A stretch of 7,847 nucleotides of DNA from RGIG7949 sp045628845 (GCA_045628845.1 JAZQQE010000107.1:1-7847); one strand, 5' to 3'; shown: positions 1 through 6,946, counted from the first letter of the stretch. The notes: generated by a model from the sequence alone, not told the origin. Translations and numbers: made by a program.

Positions 1-2290
1 GCGTGCCCCATTCGGATATGTTGCCGGAGATATCCGTCACTCTGAGGGTGAGCTTATGCAGCCCGTCCGCGGGTACGGAGGCGGAAATACTGCCGGAGGC
101 ATTGGAAAAGCTGAGCGGTCTTCCGTCGAGCAGGAGCCGGACGGCAACTCTGTCGGCGTCGACGGCGTCAGAGATAACGGCTGTGAAGCTGCCTCCCGAA
201 ACATCAGGGAATCTAATCTCAGGCGCTGTCGTATCGGGCACGGCAGACGAAGACGCCGTCAGCATATCGATGCAGATATCCGTCCACCCCGAGCCGCGCA
301 GTCCTATCGCGGAGAGGCCGGAGCAAGGCACGGCAAATCTTCTGAGGCCCGTAAAATCGAGCGTACAGACGCTCTTCTCTGCGCCCGCGGCGTCTTTGAA
401 AAAGAGCGTATTGCCCGAGCCGTCACCGTATACGCTTATATGGAGGTACGGCGCGAACTCGACGGGCGCGCGGCTTACGTTCCACGTAAAGCTGCCGCCG
501 CTTCCGAGGTCACGGTATATGCGGGCGGCGCCCGTACCGGACGAGGCCCGGAACACATCCTCGTTGACGCCGGCGAACGAATAGCCCTCGAAGTCATCGA
601 GTATGTAATTCACCGTCCCTACGGTGACTTTTATCTTCTTCGTGAGGTTTCCCGCGGACACGGTGATCTCGCCGCTTCCCGCGGAGGACGACGCCGTGAA
701 CACGCCGTCGGCGTCTATCGTGCCGAGAGAGTACGGCACGGACCATTTATACGCGCTGTCCTGCGAGACGAGGTCGAAGCCCTGCCACGCAGAGGAAGCG
801 TCAAAGTCGGCTTTCGCGCCCGGCGGGAGAATGATGGATTCCGTAACGGAGCCATTTCGGCGGACGGTGATGCTGTCCGGCGTTTCGACGGACAGGATAT
901 CGGCGCTTGCCGAAAGCGAGCCGGAGTATGCGTAAACGGTCACGACTCCGGGCGAAACGCATCTGACGGCGGAATTTCCCATCACGCTGCCGCCCGGCGA
1001 GGAGCTGAGCACGACGCTTCCGAGAGGGACGGCGCGTCCCGTCTCGTCGGAAGCTCCGGCTGATACGCCGACGGTCGAGCCCGTCAGTACCGCCTGAGCT
1101 TCGGGCCTTACGCCGAGGCACTGCGCGGTGCCGCTCCCGCTCCCCTGCGCGGCGAGCATTATGTACGTGCTGACGCTCCGCTCGTATCCGCCGGAGGGTC
1201 TGCCTACTATCTCCGCGCTGTCCTCACCTATGTAGAGAGCGGACAGAGCCGTTGAGCCGCCGCCGTCCATGATGCAGGCCTCTGTGCAGCCTATTTCGGC
1301 GAGGCGCTCGGCGAGCCGCGCTATCGTGTAGCCGCGGCTGTATCCGCTCTGACGGCCGTCGACCGTGAAGAGGATGACAGTACCGTCCGGTCTTATGCCG
1401 ACAGCGCTTCTCGGGGCTGTCTCTCCCCTTTCAAGCTCAGGCTCGACCTGCCCGTCCGTTACGAGCTTCATGAGTGAGCCTATGGCATACTCGGCCTCGT
1501 CCCACACGGGGTCGGAGGAGATCGAAAGCGTCACGGTGTCGCCGGGAGCGACGTTTTCGACGCCCCATCTGCGCCATTCATCCGTATCGGCGGAAACGCT
1601 GAGCACGTATTTGCCCTCGGGGAGCGCCATATCGCCCTGCGACGCGACTACCTCCTCGACGGTGAGCGTCAGCTCGCAGTTCACGGTGAGGTCGTTTTCG
1701 GGGTCGGGCGTGAGGATGATATCCCAACCGGGCGCGGAATTTTTCGTGGTGTAGGAGAAGTCATCGGTGAAGAGATGATACCCCGTCCCCGTGCGCACCT
1801 TGTTGACGCCGTCAATCCTGTACGTCTCGGTCTTGATCTTAACGCTCATGGCGAGAGCAGGTCTCCCTATGAAAGCAGTCCCGTCCCCGCGGAAGCCGAC
1901 GGCCCAAAGTCCGTTGTCCGAGCTGCGGAGGATGGAATCCGTTATAACGATGCCGACCGGCTGATTGGTCTCCATGACGTAATAGTCGCCGTTGATGCCC
2001 CCGATGACGTTCATACCCTGCTTTTCGAGCAGAGCAGACATTGAAGAGAAGGAGCCGTAGTTGCAGACCTTCGAGCCGTACACCACTACGGGGCGCACGG
2101 TCTCGTTCGGCTCGTATTCGAGCCGATACTCCGCCTGACGCACGTCATCAAAATAGTATACTCCGCTCGCGAGCGTCGTCTTTCCCGCGAGCTCCGTTTC
2201 GGTATCGAATACCGTCGCCGCAAGGGCGGAAACCGGAAGGAGCGCGGCGCTAACCAAAAGCGCCAGCGCTCCCCTGATGATCTTTTTCAT
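1..2290 (-). CDS. Secreted phosphodiester glycosidase (NAGPA-domain) protein with C-terminal Ig-like modules; C-terminus off the left edge
   Basis: Reading the complement from ATG at 2290 gives 763 open codons with no stop before the window edge, so the gene is 3'-truncated. Residues 1-24 form a signal peptide (KK followed by a hydrophobic stretch, cleavage after ALA24), so the protein is exported. Residues about 65-380 match the phosphodiester glycosidase/NAGPA family. The motifs are GGINGDYY (97-104), RSAVGIRPDG (294-303), TVDGR (309-313) and the hallmark MDGGGST (341-347). Members cleave sugar-1-phosphodiester or related glycosidic linkages; the substrate here cannot be read. The rest looks modular: beta-rich Ig/Big-like stretches (about 393-465 and 467-558), a possible carbohydrate-binding jelly-roll (about 562-680) and an Ig-like module opening with DTTAP (686-690). 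An in-frame ATG at 2296 exists, but GGGAG at 2303-2299 sits 8 bases from the 2290 ATG and only 2 from the other. It lies 14 bases after the HtrA-like gene, so the two are co-transcribed. Family call is firm; module boundaries are approximate. Confidence 0.9.
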   Translation of the reverse strand, partial: MKKIIRGALALLVSAALLPVSALAATVFDTETELAGKTTLASGVYYFDDVRQAEYRLEYEPNETVRPVVVYGSKVCNYGSFSSMSALLEKQGMNVIGGINGDYYVMETNQPVGIVITDSILRSSDNGLWAVGFRGDGTAFIGRPALAMSVKIKTETYRIDGVNKVRTGTGYHLFTDDFSYTTKNSAPGWDIILTPDPENDLTVNCELTLTVEEVVASQGDMALPEGKYVLSVSADTDEWRRWGVENVAPGDTVTLSISSDPVWDEAEYAIGSLMKLVTDGQVEPELERGETAPRSAVGIRPDGTVILFTVDGRQSGYSRGYTIARLAERLAEIGCTEACIMDGGGSTALSALYIGEDSAEIVGRPSGGYERSVSTYIMLAAQGSGSGTAQCLGVRPEAQAVLTGSTVGVSAGASDETGRAVPLGSVVLSSSPGGSVMGNSAVRCVSPGVVTVYAYSGSLSASADILSVETPDSITVRRNGSVTESIILPPGAKADFDASSAWQGFDLVSQDSAYKWSVPYSLGTIDADGVFTASSSAGSGEITVSAGNLTKKIKVTVGTVNYILDDFEGYSFAGVNEDVFRASSGTGAARIYRDLGSGGSFTWNVSRAPVEFAPYLHISVYGDGSGNTLFFKDAAGAEKSVCTLDFTGLRRFAVPCSGLSAIGLRGSGWTDICIDMLTASSSAVPDTTAPEIRFPDVSGGSFTAVISDAVDADRVAVRLLLDGRPLSFSNASGSISASVPADGLHKLTLRVTDISGNISEWGT

Positions 2291-2298
2291 ACTCATCT

Positions 2299-2303
2299 CT
2301 CCC
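2299..2303 (-). promoter_or_regulatory. Ribosome binding site of the glycosidase gene (decides the start)
   Basis: On the minus strand GGGAG is followed by 8 bases and then the ATG at 2290. It starts one base after the TGA stop of the upstream HtrA-like gene. This favours the 2290 start over the in-frame ATG at 2296 and suggests re-initiation by ribosomes finishing the upstream gene. Confidence 0.65.
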
Positions 2304-2304
2304 G

Positions 2305-3591
2305 TCAGCGCAGATCGGCGCTGTCCTGAAGGGTTATATCCACGTAGTATACCATCGAGGAACGGTATACTCCGAGGCGCACGGTATCGCCGACGCGGCA
2401 GGAATTCTTGATCCTGTTTAGGTCGGCAGTACCGGTTATTTCTATGCCGTTTATGTTGATGATTATATCTCCGCGTGAGATGCCCTTCGTATAAGCCTCG
2501 CTCGCGGGGTCGACCGAGCCTACCATCGCGCCGCGCGGTATGCCGAGATACGCGCTCATCGCGGCGGGAACGTCCGCTACGGTGATGCCGAGCTCCGGCC
2601 TACCGGAGACGAAGCCCTTTTCGATGAGCTCGTCGACGACGGGCTTTGCGACACGCACGGGGATGGCGCAGCCGAGCGTCCCGTCGTCACCGTACATGGC
2701 GGCGAGATTCTGATCGATGATGCCTATGACCTTTCCGGAGCTGTTGACGAGAGCACCGCCCGTATTCCACGAGCGCACCTCGGCGTTGGTGAGGATGATG
2801 GGCGTCGTCACGCCGTCGAGCATGACGTTCCCGTCTATCGCGGAGGCAAGGCCGTCCGTCATGAAGCAGGTCCCGTTGGGCAGAGTGCAGAAGGCGTAGA
2901 GCGCTTCGCCGACCTCCGTCCTATCAGAGTCGCCGAAATCGGCGGGCTCGAGGCCCTCGGCATCTATGGAGATGACGGCGATATCCGTCGCGTCGTCGAT
3001 ACCGACTACGCTTCCGCGGAAAACCCTCCCGTCCCACAGCGTCACCTGAAGCTCGCCCGCGTACGCCGCGGTGCAGCTCGTTATGATATGGCCCTTGTCA
3101 CTCATGATGATCCCGGATATGAATTCGGCTTCGGCCCCGTTTAGCATGGCGACAGAGACTATGCTCGGGCTGACCTCGCCGTATATCTGCTGATTTGAGA
3201 GGAACTGACCGTTGGGGGTGCCGGTAATACGGAGCGTTGCGCTTCCGTTGGTACCGATGACCGGAGCGTCGCCCGGAAGCGGCCCCTCGGGAAATACCGC
3301 GTCTATCGGAATGGTCGGGATCTTCTCGATCTCGGGAGCGTGGCGTTCTGCGCGCGTGATGCTTATCTTGACCTCGCCGTCATTCCCGGAAACGACGACG
3401 TCGAACGTCAGGATAAGGTGGATGAAGAAGATCACCGCAGATATGGCGATAGCCGCGATCAGAATGAGCGCGGCGCATTTCCCTATGCTCATGTGTCGGG
3501 ATTTTTCCGTTTTTACGGGCTTGCCCGAAGGCTCGCCGACGGAATCGAAGTACCCTTCGAGGTAATAATCCTCGGGTTTTCTTTCGGCCAT
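2305..3591 (-). CDS. Membrane-anchored HtrA/DegP-like PDZ protein with a degenerate catalytic triad (probable pseudoprotease)
   Basis: The protein has 428 residues from the preferred start. Order: a charged cytoplasmic N-terminus (1-37), one transmembrane helix (about 38-62), an extracytoplasmic linker (63-135), a trypsin-like HtrA fold (about 136-320) and a C-terminal PDZ domain (about 330-420, with RGDIIININGIEI). This is the usual layout of Gram-positive HtrA proteins. The fold is clear: ISGIIMSDKGHIIT then TDIAVISI (with the triad Asp, D203) and GGALVNSSGKVIGII. The family motif TNNHVV is TSCTAA here, putting T174 at the catalytic His, and the family motif GNSGG is WNTGG, putting T277 at the catalytic Ser. 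I re-read both codons from the DNA (ACC at 3072-3070, ACG at 2763-2761). Classical serine proteolysis is therefore unlikely; a chaperone, scaffold or peptide-sensing role is inferred. The start at 3591 is preferred over the ATG at 3606 because the only good ribosome binding site lies between them. It follows the histidine kinase after 78 bases and precedes the glycosidase by 14. Confidence 0.88.
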   Translation of the reverse strand: MAERKPEDYYLEGYFDSVGEPSGKPVKTEKSRHMSIGKCAALILIAAIAISAVIFFIHLILTFDVVVSGNDGEVKISITRAERHAPEIEKIPTIPIDAVFPEGPLPGDAPVIGTNGSATLRITGTPNGQFLSNQQIYGEVSPSIVSVAMLNGAEAEFISGIIMSDKGHIITSCTAAYAGELQVTLWDGRVFRGSVVGIDDATDIAVISIDAEGLEPADFGDSDRTEVGEALYAFCTLPNGTCFMTDGLASAIDGNVMLDGVTTPIILTNAEVRSWNTGGALVNSSGKVIGIIDQNLAAMYGDDGTLGCAIPVRVAKPVVDELIEKGFVSGRPELGITVADVPAAMSAYLGIPRGAMVGSVDPASEAYTKGISRGDIIININGIEITGTADLNRIKNSCRVGDTVRLGVYRSSMVYYVDITLQDSADLR

Positions 3592-3597
3592 AGGTGA

Positions 3598-3603
3598 CTC
3601 CCC
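3598..3603 (-). promoter_or_regulatory. Ribosome binding site setting the HtrA-like start at 3591
   Basis: GGGGAG on the minus strand is followed by TCACCT (6 bases) and ATG at 3591. The first in-frame ATG (3606-3604) directly abuts this purine run and has no Shine-Dalgarno sequence upstream. The protein most likely begins MAERKPEDYY rather than MGESPMAERK. Confidence 0.7.
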
Positions 3604-3620
3604 CATAAAGTGTACGTGCC

Positions 3621-3650
3621 ATTATACCGCCCGCGCGGTATTGGTTTCGT
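3621..3650 (-). promoter_or_regulatory. Candidate promoter for the HtrA-like/glycosidase operon
   Basis: A perfect TATAAT lies on the minus strand at 3626-3621, about 30 bases upstream of the preferred start, giving a short leader. At 17-18 base spacing the -35 region (CGAAAC or ACGAAA near 3650-3644) is poor and there is no TGn extension, so an activator may be needed. The site would allow the envelope operon to be expressed independently of the two-component genes. It overlaps an inverted repeat. Confidence 0.4.
3624..3641. repeat. Inverted repeat overlapping the candidate -10 (possible operator)
   Basis: On the minus strand ATACCGC, a 4-base spacer GCGG, then GCGGTAT: perfect 7-bp arms. 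The repeat covers part of the TATAAT and fills much of the -10/-35 spacer. It could be a regulator-binding site, or an RNA hairpin if transcribed from the kinase gene. No U-tract follows, so it is not a convincing terminator. Confidence 0.45.
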
Positions 3651-3669
3651 GAACTGCGCGTAAAGGAAA

Positions 3670-5088
3670 TTATTTCAGGCTGAGCGTGAAAACGAACTCC
3701 GTCACGCCGTCACGGCTTTTTACGCGGATATCCTCCCCGTAGCCCGTCAGGATGGCCTTTACGATATACAGTCCGAGTCCCACGCCCTCGCGGTCGAGGC
3801 TGCGGGATCTGTCGCTCTTGTGGAATCTGTCGAATATCATGGGCAGGTCTTCCTCGGGGATCGTCTCGCCCGTGTCGCTGATGGAGACGAACGCCTTGGC
3901 GTCCTGCTTCCATATGCTGAGCTTGACCGTACCGCCCTCAAAGGCAAATTTGACGGCGTTATCGAGGATATTGTAGATGACCTGCATTATGGTGTCGGCT
4001 TCGCCGCGCACCGTGACCTCTTCCTCGGGAAGCTCGACGTTCACCTCGAGCTTCTTGGCATTGATCTTCTGCTCGAGGCCGAGCACCGCGCGCCTTGCGA
4101 CCTCGGTAACGTCGAAGGACGACGTGAGTAGCTTCGCTGCGTCGATGTTCTGCATCCTTGAAAGGTCGAGCATGCGCCGCACGAGGCGTGAAAGGCGCCT
4201 TGTTTCATCGGATATTATAGCGAGATAACGCTTGGATTCCTCGGGCGGGATCGTCCCGTCAAGGAGCCCGTCGGCAAAACCGGATATCGTCGTCATCGGT
4301 GTTTTCAGCTCGTGTGAGATATTCGCGACGAATTCGCGCCTTGACATCTCCGCGGCCTCCATAGAGCCGGCCATGAGGTTGAAGGCGTCTGCAAGCTCCT
4401 CTATCTCCTCTATCTGACCGCCCTTGACGCGGACGTCGAACTGCCCCTTTGCGAGCTTGCCGGCCGCCTGCGCCATATCGTGGAGCGGCGTCATCTGCCG
4501 CCTCGTCACGACGAACGACGTACACAGGGCGACAAGCAGGACTATACAGCCGACGAGGATGAACAGCGAGAATATCGGCCTCCACAGAAGCGTAAGCGAG
4601 CCCATGGAGACCGCGGCAAAGACGTATCCTATCGGGTCTCCGCCGTCCGGGGACGGTATCTGCACGCCCGCATAGTACATTTTGCCGTCGTAGTAATCTC
4701 CGAGCGTGCCGCGGGCCTCGTATATTCCTTCGCTCGTTACTCTGTCGAGCGCGGCAGCGGGCAGCACAGTCCCTATATGGCGGCAGAAAAGATCGTTGTC
4801 AGAGCAGGCGCAGACCATACCGTCGTCGTCACAGATGGAAATGTGCACGTCCGATGATTTGGACACGGAGAATATGAGCATCCGCATATCCCAGTCGTCG
4901 AGCCCTACCTCGGTGCTCTTGGCAGACGTCGTCTCGGCCACGACAGCGGCCGTGGCCTGGAGGGTCTTCCTGTTTTCGTTGACCGTGTAGTTATAGCTCA
5001 GCCACGAAAAAAGGAGCACGTCGAGCAGGATACTGAGAAGCACTATGCTTGCCGTGAGTGTGAAGTTGCGCCAATAGATGCTCTTCAT
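3670..5088 (-). CDS. Membrane sensor histidine kinase (HAMP-HisKA-HATPase), PhoR-like
   Basis: The protein has 472 residues. It has two membrane helices (about 10-32 and 170-195) flanking an extracytoplasmic sensor domain of roughly 135 residues, a HAMP linker (about 194-247), HisKA with the H-box ISHELKTP (H259 is the predicted phosphorylated residue), and a HATPase domain. The ATP-binding motifs are NILDNA (N-box, N373 and N377), DTGETIP (G1, 405-411), IFDRFHKSD (F-box) and GVGLGLYIVKAI (G2). The G1 box lacks the second Gly of DxGxG, a variant I recall in clostridial kinases, so the enzyme is presumed active. The sensor domain holds four cysteines close together (C86, C93, C95, C102), unusual outside the membrane. 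The start codon directly follows the response regulator stop with no gap and only a weak ribosome site, suggesting translational coupling. It should autophosphorylate and pass phosphate to that regulator. There is no PAS domain, so it is not a WalK orthologue. The signal is unknown. Confidence 0.94.
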   Translation of the reverse strand: MKSIYWRNFTLTASIVLLSILLDVLLFSWLSYNYTVNENRKTLQATAAVVAETTSAKSTEVGLDDWDMRMLIFSVSKSSDVHISICDDDGMVCACSDNDLFCRHIGTVLPAAALDRVTSEGIYEARGTLGDYYDGKMYYAGVQIPSPDGGDPIGYVFAAVSMGSLTLLWRPIFSLFILVGCIVLLVALCTSFVVTRRQMTPLHDMAQAAGKLAKGQFDVRVKGGQIEEIEELADAFNLMAGSMEAAEMSRREFVANISHELKTPMTTISGFADGLLDGTIPPEESKRYLAIISDETRRLSRLVRRMLDLSRMQNIDAAKLLTSSFDVTEVARRAVLGLEQKINAKKLEVNVELPEEEVTVRGEADTIMQVIYNILDNAVKFAFEGGTVKLSIWKQDAKAFVSISDTGETIPEEDLPMIFDRFHKSDRSRSLDREGVGLGLYIVKAILTGYGEDIRVKSRDGVTEFVFTLSLK

Positions 5089-5778
5089 TTACTGCTCGTC
5101 TGTTTCAAACTTGTAGCCGACACCCCACACGGTTTTGAGGCTCCATTTGTCGCTGACGCCCTCGAGCTTCTCACGAAGGCGCTTGATATGTACGTCGACC
5201 GTTCTCGAATCACCGAAATAGTCGAAGCCCCACACCTCGTCGAGAAGCTGGTTGCGCGTATACACGCGGTTGGGCGAGGACGCGAGGTGGAAAAGGAGCT
5301 CGAGCTCCTTGGGCGGCGTGTCGATCTTCTTCCCGTCGACAATGAGCTCGTACGAGTCGAGATTGACGGTCATCTTATCGAAGGACAGCTTCTTCTGCGC
5401 GGTCGCGGCAGGCGCGTAGCGGCGGAGCACCGCGTGCACTCTCGCAAGAAGCTCCTTAACCTCGAAGGGCTTTACGATATAGTCGTCGGCGCCCATTTCG
5501 AGGCCCGTGACCTTATCAAAGGTCTCGCCCTTGGCGGTGAGCATGATGATGGGAACGGACGAGGTCTGGCGGATAGTTCTGCAGACCGCCCAGCCGTCCA
5601 TGACCGGAAGCATTATATCGAGCAGAATAAGATCGGGCTGGAAAACCTTCGCCTCGGCGACACCCGTCCCTCCGTCGGCGGCACAGCGCACGGTGAAGCC
5701 GTCCTTTTCAAGATAAAGCCTCAGAAGCTCCGCTATATTCGACTCATCCTCTATTACGAGAACCTTTTTTTCGTCCAT
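5089..5778 (-). CDS. OmpR/PhoB-family response regulator
   Basis: A full-length two-domain regulator of 229 residues. The receiver domain (3-120) carries the acidic pocket E10/D11, phospho-acceptor D54 (in LILLDIMLP), T81 (MLTAK) and K103 (VKPFE). The DNA-binding winged helix (about 130-226) shows PPKELELLFHLA, the recognition region SRTVDVHIKRLREKL and the C-terminal hairpin TVWGVGYKFE. All phosphorylation residues are present. The preferred start is ATG at 5778: GGAGG at 5791-5787 is 8 bases upstream. A GTG at 5787 would add three residues but overlaps the ribosome site. The gene is first in its unit, with its own promoter just after the rplL terminator, and its TAA is immediately followed by the kinase ATG. 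It is presumably phosphorylated by that kinase; targets are unknown, but the HtrA-like/glycosidase operon downstream is an obvious candidate. Confidence 0.95.
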   Translation of the reverse strand: MDEKKVLVIEDESNIAELLRLYLEKDGFTVRCAADGGTGVAEAKVFQPDLILLDIMLPVMDGWAVCRTIRQTSSVPIIMLTAKGETFDKVTGLEMGADDYIVKPFEVKELLARVHAVLRRYAPAATAQKKLSFDKMTVNLDSYELIVDGKKIDTPPKELELLFHLASSPNRVYTRNQLLDEVWGFDYFGDSRTVDVHIKRLREKLEGVSDKWSLKTVWGVGYKFETDEQ

Positions 5779-5786
5779 GATACACA

Positions 5787-5791
5787 CCTCC
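5787..5791 (-). promoter_or_regulatory. Ribosome binding site setting the response regulator start at 5778
   Basis: GGAGG on the minus strand, 8 bases before ATG at 5778. The alternative GTG start at 5787-5785 shares its first base with this motif and has no site of its own. Confidence 0.75.
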
Positions 5792-5813
5792 GACGAAATA
5801 TTACACTATACAA

Positions 5814-5842
5814 AATATATAATATAGTACCGCCACCGTCAA
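5814..5842 (-). promoter_or_regulatory. Sigma-A-type promoter of the two-component operon
   Basis: On the minus strand TTGACG (5842-5837), a 17-base spacer, then TATATT (5819-5814), one mismatch from consensus in each box. Transcription should begin near 5807, leaving a leader of about 29 bases. AT-rich arms ACTATA/TATAGT (5823-5828 and 5805-5810) flank the -10, but in such AT-rich sequence they may be chance. Confidence 0.7.
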
Positions 5843-5879
5843 GGGTGAACAGTTTTAGCCGCCGCAGTTAAATTTTTGT

Positions 5880-5915
5880 AAATAAAAAACTCCGCAGGAC
5901 TTCTGCCCTGCGGAG
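5880..5915 (-). terminator. Intrinsic terminator of the rplJ-rplL operon
   Basis: On the minus strand CTCCGCAGG (5915-5907) pairs with CCTGCGGAG (5898-5890), 9 GC-rich base pairs. Two further pairs (one G-U) can close an AGAA tetraloop. A run of six T (5889-5884) and more T-rich sequence follow. It lies 22 bases after the rplL stop and separates the ribosomal genes from the two-component operon. Confidence 0.93.
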
Positions 5916-5937
5916 CTTCTTTTCGGGATAAGTGAAC

Positions 5938-6309
5938 TTACTTGAGTTCGACCTTGGCGCCGACAGCCTCGAGCTTCGCCTTGAGCTCTTCGGCCTCTTC
6001 CTTGGAAGCGCCTTCCTTGATCTTGGCGGGGATGCCTTCGACAAGAGCCTTGGCTTCGGCGAGGCCGAGACCGGTGATGCCGCGGACTTCCTTGATGACC
6101 TTGATCTTCTCAGCACCGAAGTCGGTCATGACGACGTCGAACTCGGTCTTCTCTTCGACAGCCTCAGCGGCCGCGGGAGCGGCAGCAACAGCGGCGGCAG
6201 CGGCGGAAACGCCGAAAGCTTCCTCAAGGGCGTGAACGAGCTCGGAAAGCTCGAGAACGCTGAGAGCCTTAACTTCTTCGATCATAGCATTGACTTTTTC
6301 GCTAGCCAT
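5938..6309 (-). CDS. rplL: 50S ribosomal protein L7/L12
   Basis: A complete 123-residue L7/L12, the usual length. The N-terminal dimerisation/L10-binding domain (about 1-33, VNAMIEEVKALSVLELSELV) is followed by an Ala-rich flexible hinge (about 34-52) and the C-terminal factor-binding domain (about 54-123), with the conserved KIKVIKEVRGITGLGLAEAK helix region. It forms the multi-copy stalk on L10 that recruits and activates translation GTPases on the large subunit. AGGAGG lies 9 bases before the ATG. It follows rplJ after 42 bases in the same transcript and is followed by a strong terminator, not by rpoB as in many bacteria. Confidence 0.98.
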   Translation of the reverse strand: MASEKVNAMIEEVKALSVLELSELVHALEEAFGVSAAAAAVAAAPAAAEAVEEKTEFDVVMTDFGAEKIKVIKEVRGITGLGLAEAKALVEGIPAKIKEGASKEEAEELKAKLEAVGAKVELK

Positions 6310-6351
6310 TTTAATTTTCCTCCTAAAATTCTTTGTTGTTGCAGCGCTCTG

Positions 6352-6879
6352 TTATTCGGCTGCGGGGGCTTCGGCAGCGGCGCCGCCGTTCTTTTCCACG
6401 ATCTGGTTCAGGACGACTGCAAGGCTCGTGATGGGAGCAAGCAGAGTTCCGAAGACCTGGGAGTACAGAGCATCCTTGGAGGGAAGCTCGGAGATCTCCG
6501 CGATCTCGGCCTGAGACAGGATCTGACCATCCATGAAGGCAGCCTTGACGTTGAAAACATCATTGAGCTTCTTGGAGTAGTCATTGATGATGCGGAAAGG
6601 AGCGATGGGGTCGCCGGTGCTGGTCGCGAGAGCGGTGGTACCCTGAAGGACGGAATCGAGGTCCTTCATTCCGCAAGCGTCGATGGCGAAACGGGCGAGA
6701 GTATTCTTGATGACGGAATACTCAACATCATTCTTGCGAAGCTCGGTGCGAAGTTCGGTGTCCTGGGCAACGTTGATGCCCTTGTAGTCCACGAACACAC
6801 CGGAGCCGGCATTCTTGATGCGCTCGGTCAGAGCCGCAACGATAGCCTGCTTCTCGCTGAGAACTTTTGCATTCGGCAT
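6352..6879 (-). CDS. rplJ: 50S ribosomal protein L10
   Basis: A complete 175-residue L10, normal in length. The N-terminal rRNA-binding domain starts MPNAKVLSEKQAIVAALTER and includes VFVDYKGINVAQDTELR and the conserved YSVIKNTLARFA. The C-terminal part (about 135-165) is the helical platform for L7/L12 dimers, ending in an Ala/Glu-rich tail. It anchors the ribosomal stalk and, with L12, is the known autorepressor of this operon through the mRNA leader. GGAGG sits 9 bases before the ATG at 6879. It is first gene of rplJ-rplL, with its own consensus promoter and attenuator leader. Confidence 0.98.
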   Translation of the reverse strand: MPNAKVLSEKQAIVAALTERIKNAGSGVFVDYKGINVAQDTELRTELRKNDVEYSVIKNTLARFAIDACGMKDLDSVLQGTTALATSTGDPIAPFRIINDYSKKLNDVFNVKAAFMDGQILSQAEIAEISELPSKDALYSQVFGTLLAPITSLAVVLNQIVEKNGGAAAEAPAAE

Positions 6880-6910
6880 GTTTACACCTCCGGGTAATCT
6901 TTCGCGCCCT

Positions 6911-6946
6911 GAAAAGAAAAATCCTCATGTCACAAAGACATAAGGA
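6911..6946 (-). terminator. Attenuator terminator within the L10 leader
   Basis: On the minus strand TCCTTATGTC (6946-6937), a 5-base loop, then GACATGAGGA (6931-6922) form 10 base pairs including one G-U. TTTTTCTTTT (6921-6912) follows directly. It lies 32 bases before the rplJ start, so termination here prevents rplJ-rplL expression. Confidence 0.8.

Noticed and set aside
56..1063. Long plus-strand open frame (335 codons) opposite the glycosidase gene
   Set aside because: Its translation is Arg/Gly-rich low-complexity sequence with no family motif, as expected antisense to GC-rich coding DNA. The minus strand encodes a clear signal peptide and enzyme here.
2761..3072. Possible sequencing error or frameshift explaining the missing catalytic residues in the HtrA-like protein
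   Set aside because: The frame is continuous with family-like sequence on both sides of each site, and two separate substitutions would be needed. A pseudoprotease is the simpler reading.
3607..3669. Terminator between the kinase and HtrA-like genes
   Set aside because: The only hairpin (3624-3641) is followed by ATAATGG, not a U-tract, so read-through from the kinase gene remains possible.
5188..5871. Plus-strand open frame of 227 codons opposite the response regulator
   Set aside because: It spans the regulator and its promoter in antisense and has no recognisable domain.
5932..6897. Plus-strand open frame of 321 codons opposite rplL and rplJ
   Set aside because: It is antisense to two certain ribosomal protein genes, and its Leu/Gly/Ser-rich product reflects their codon bias.
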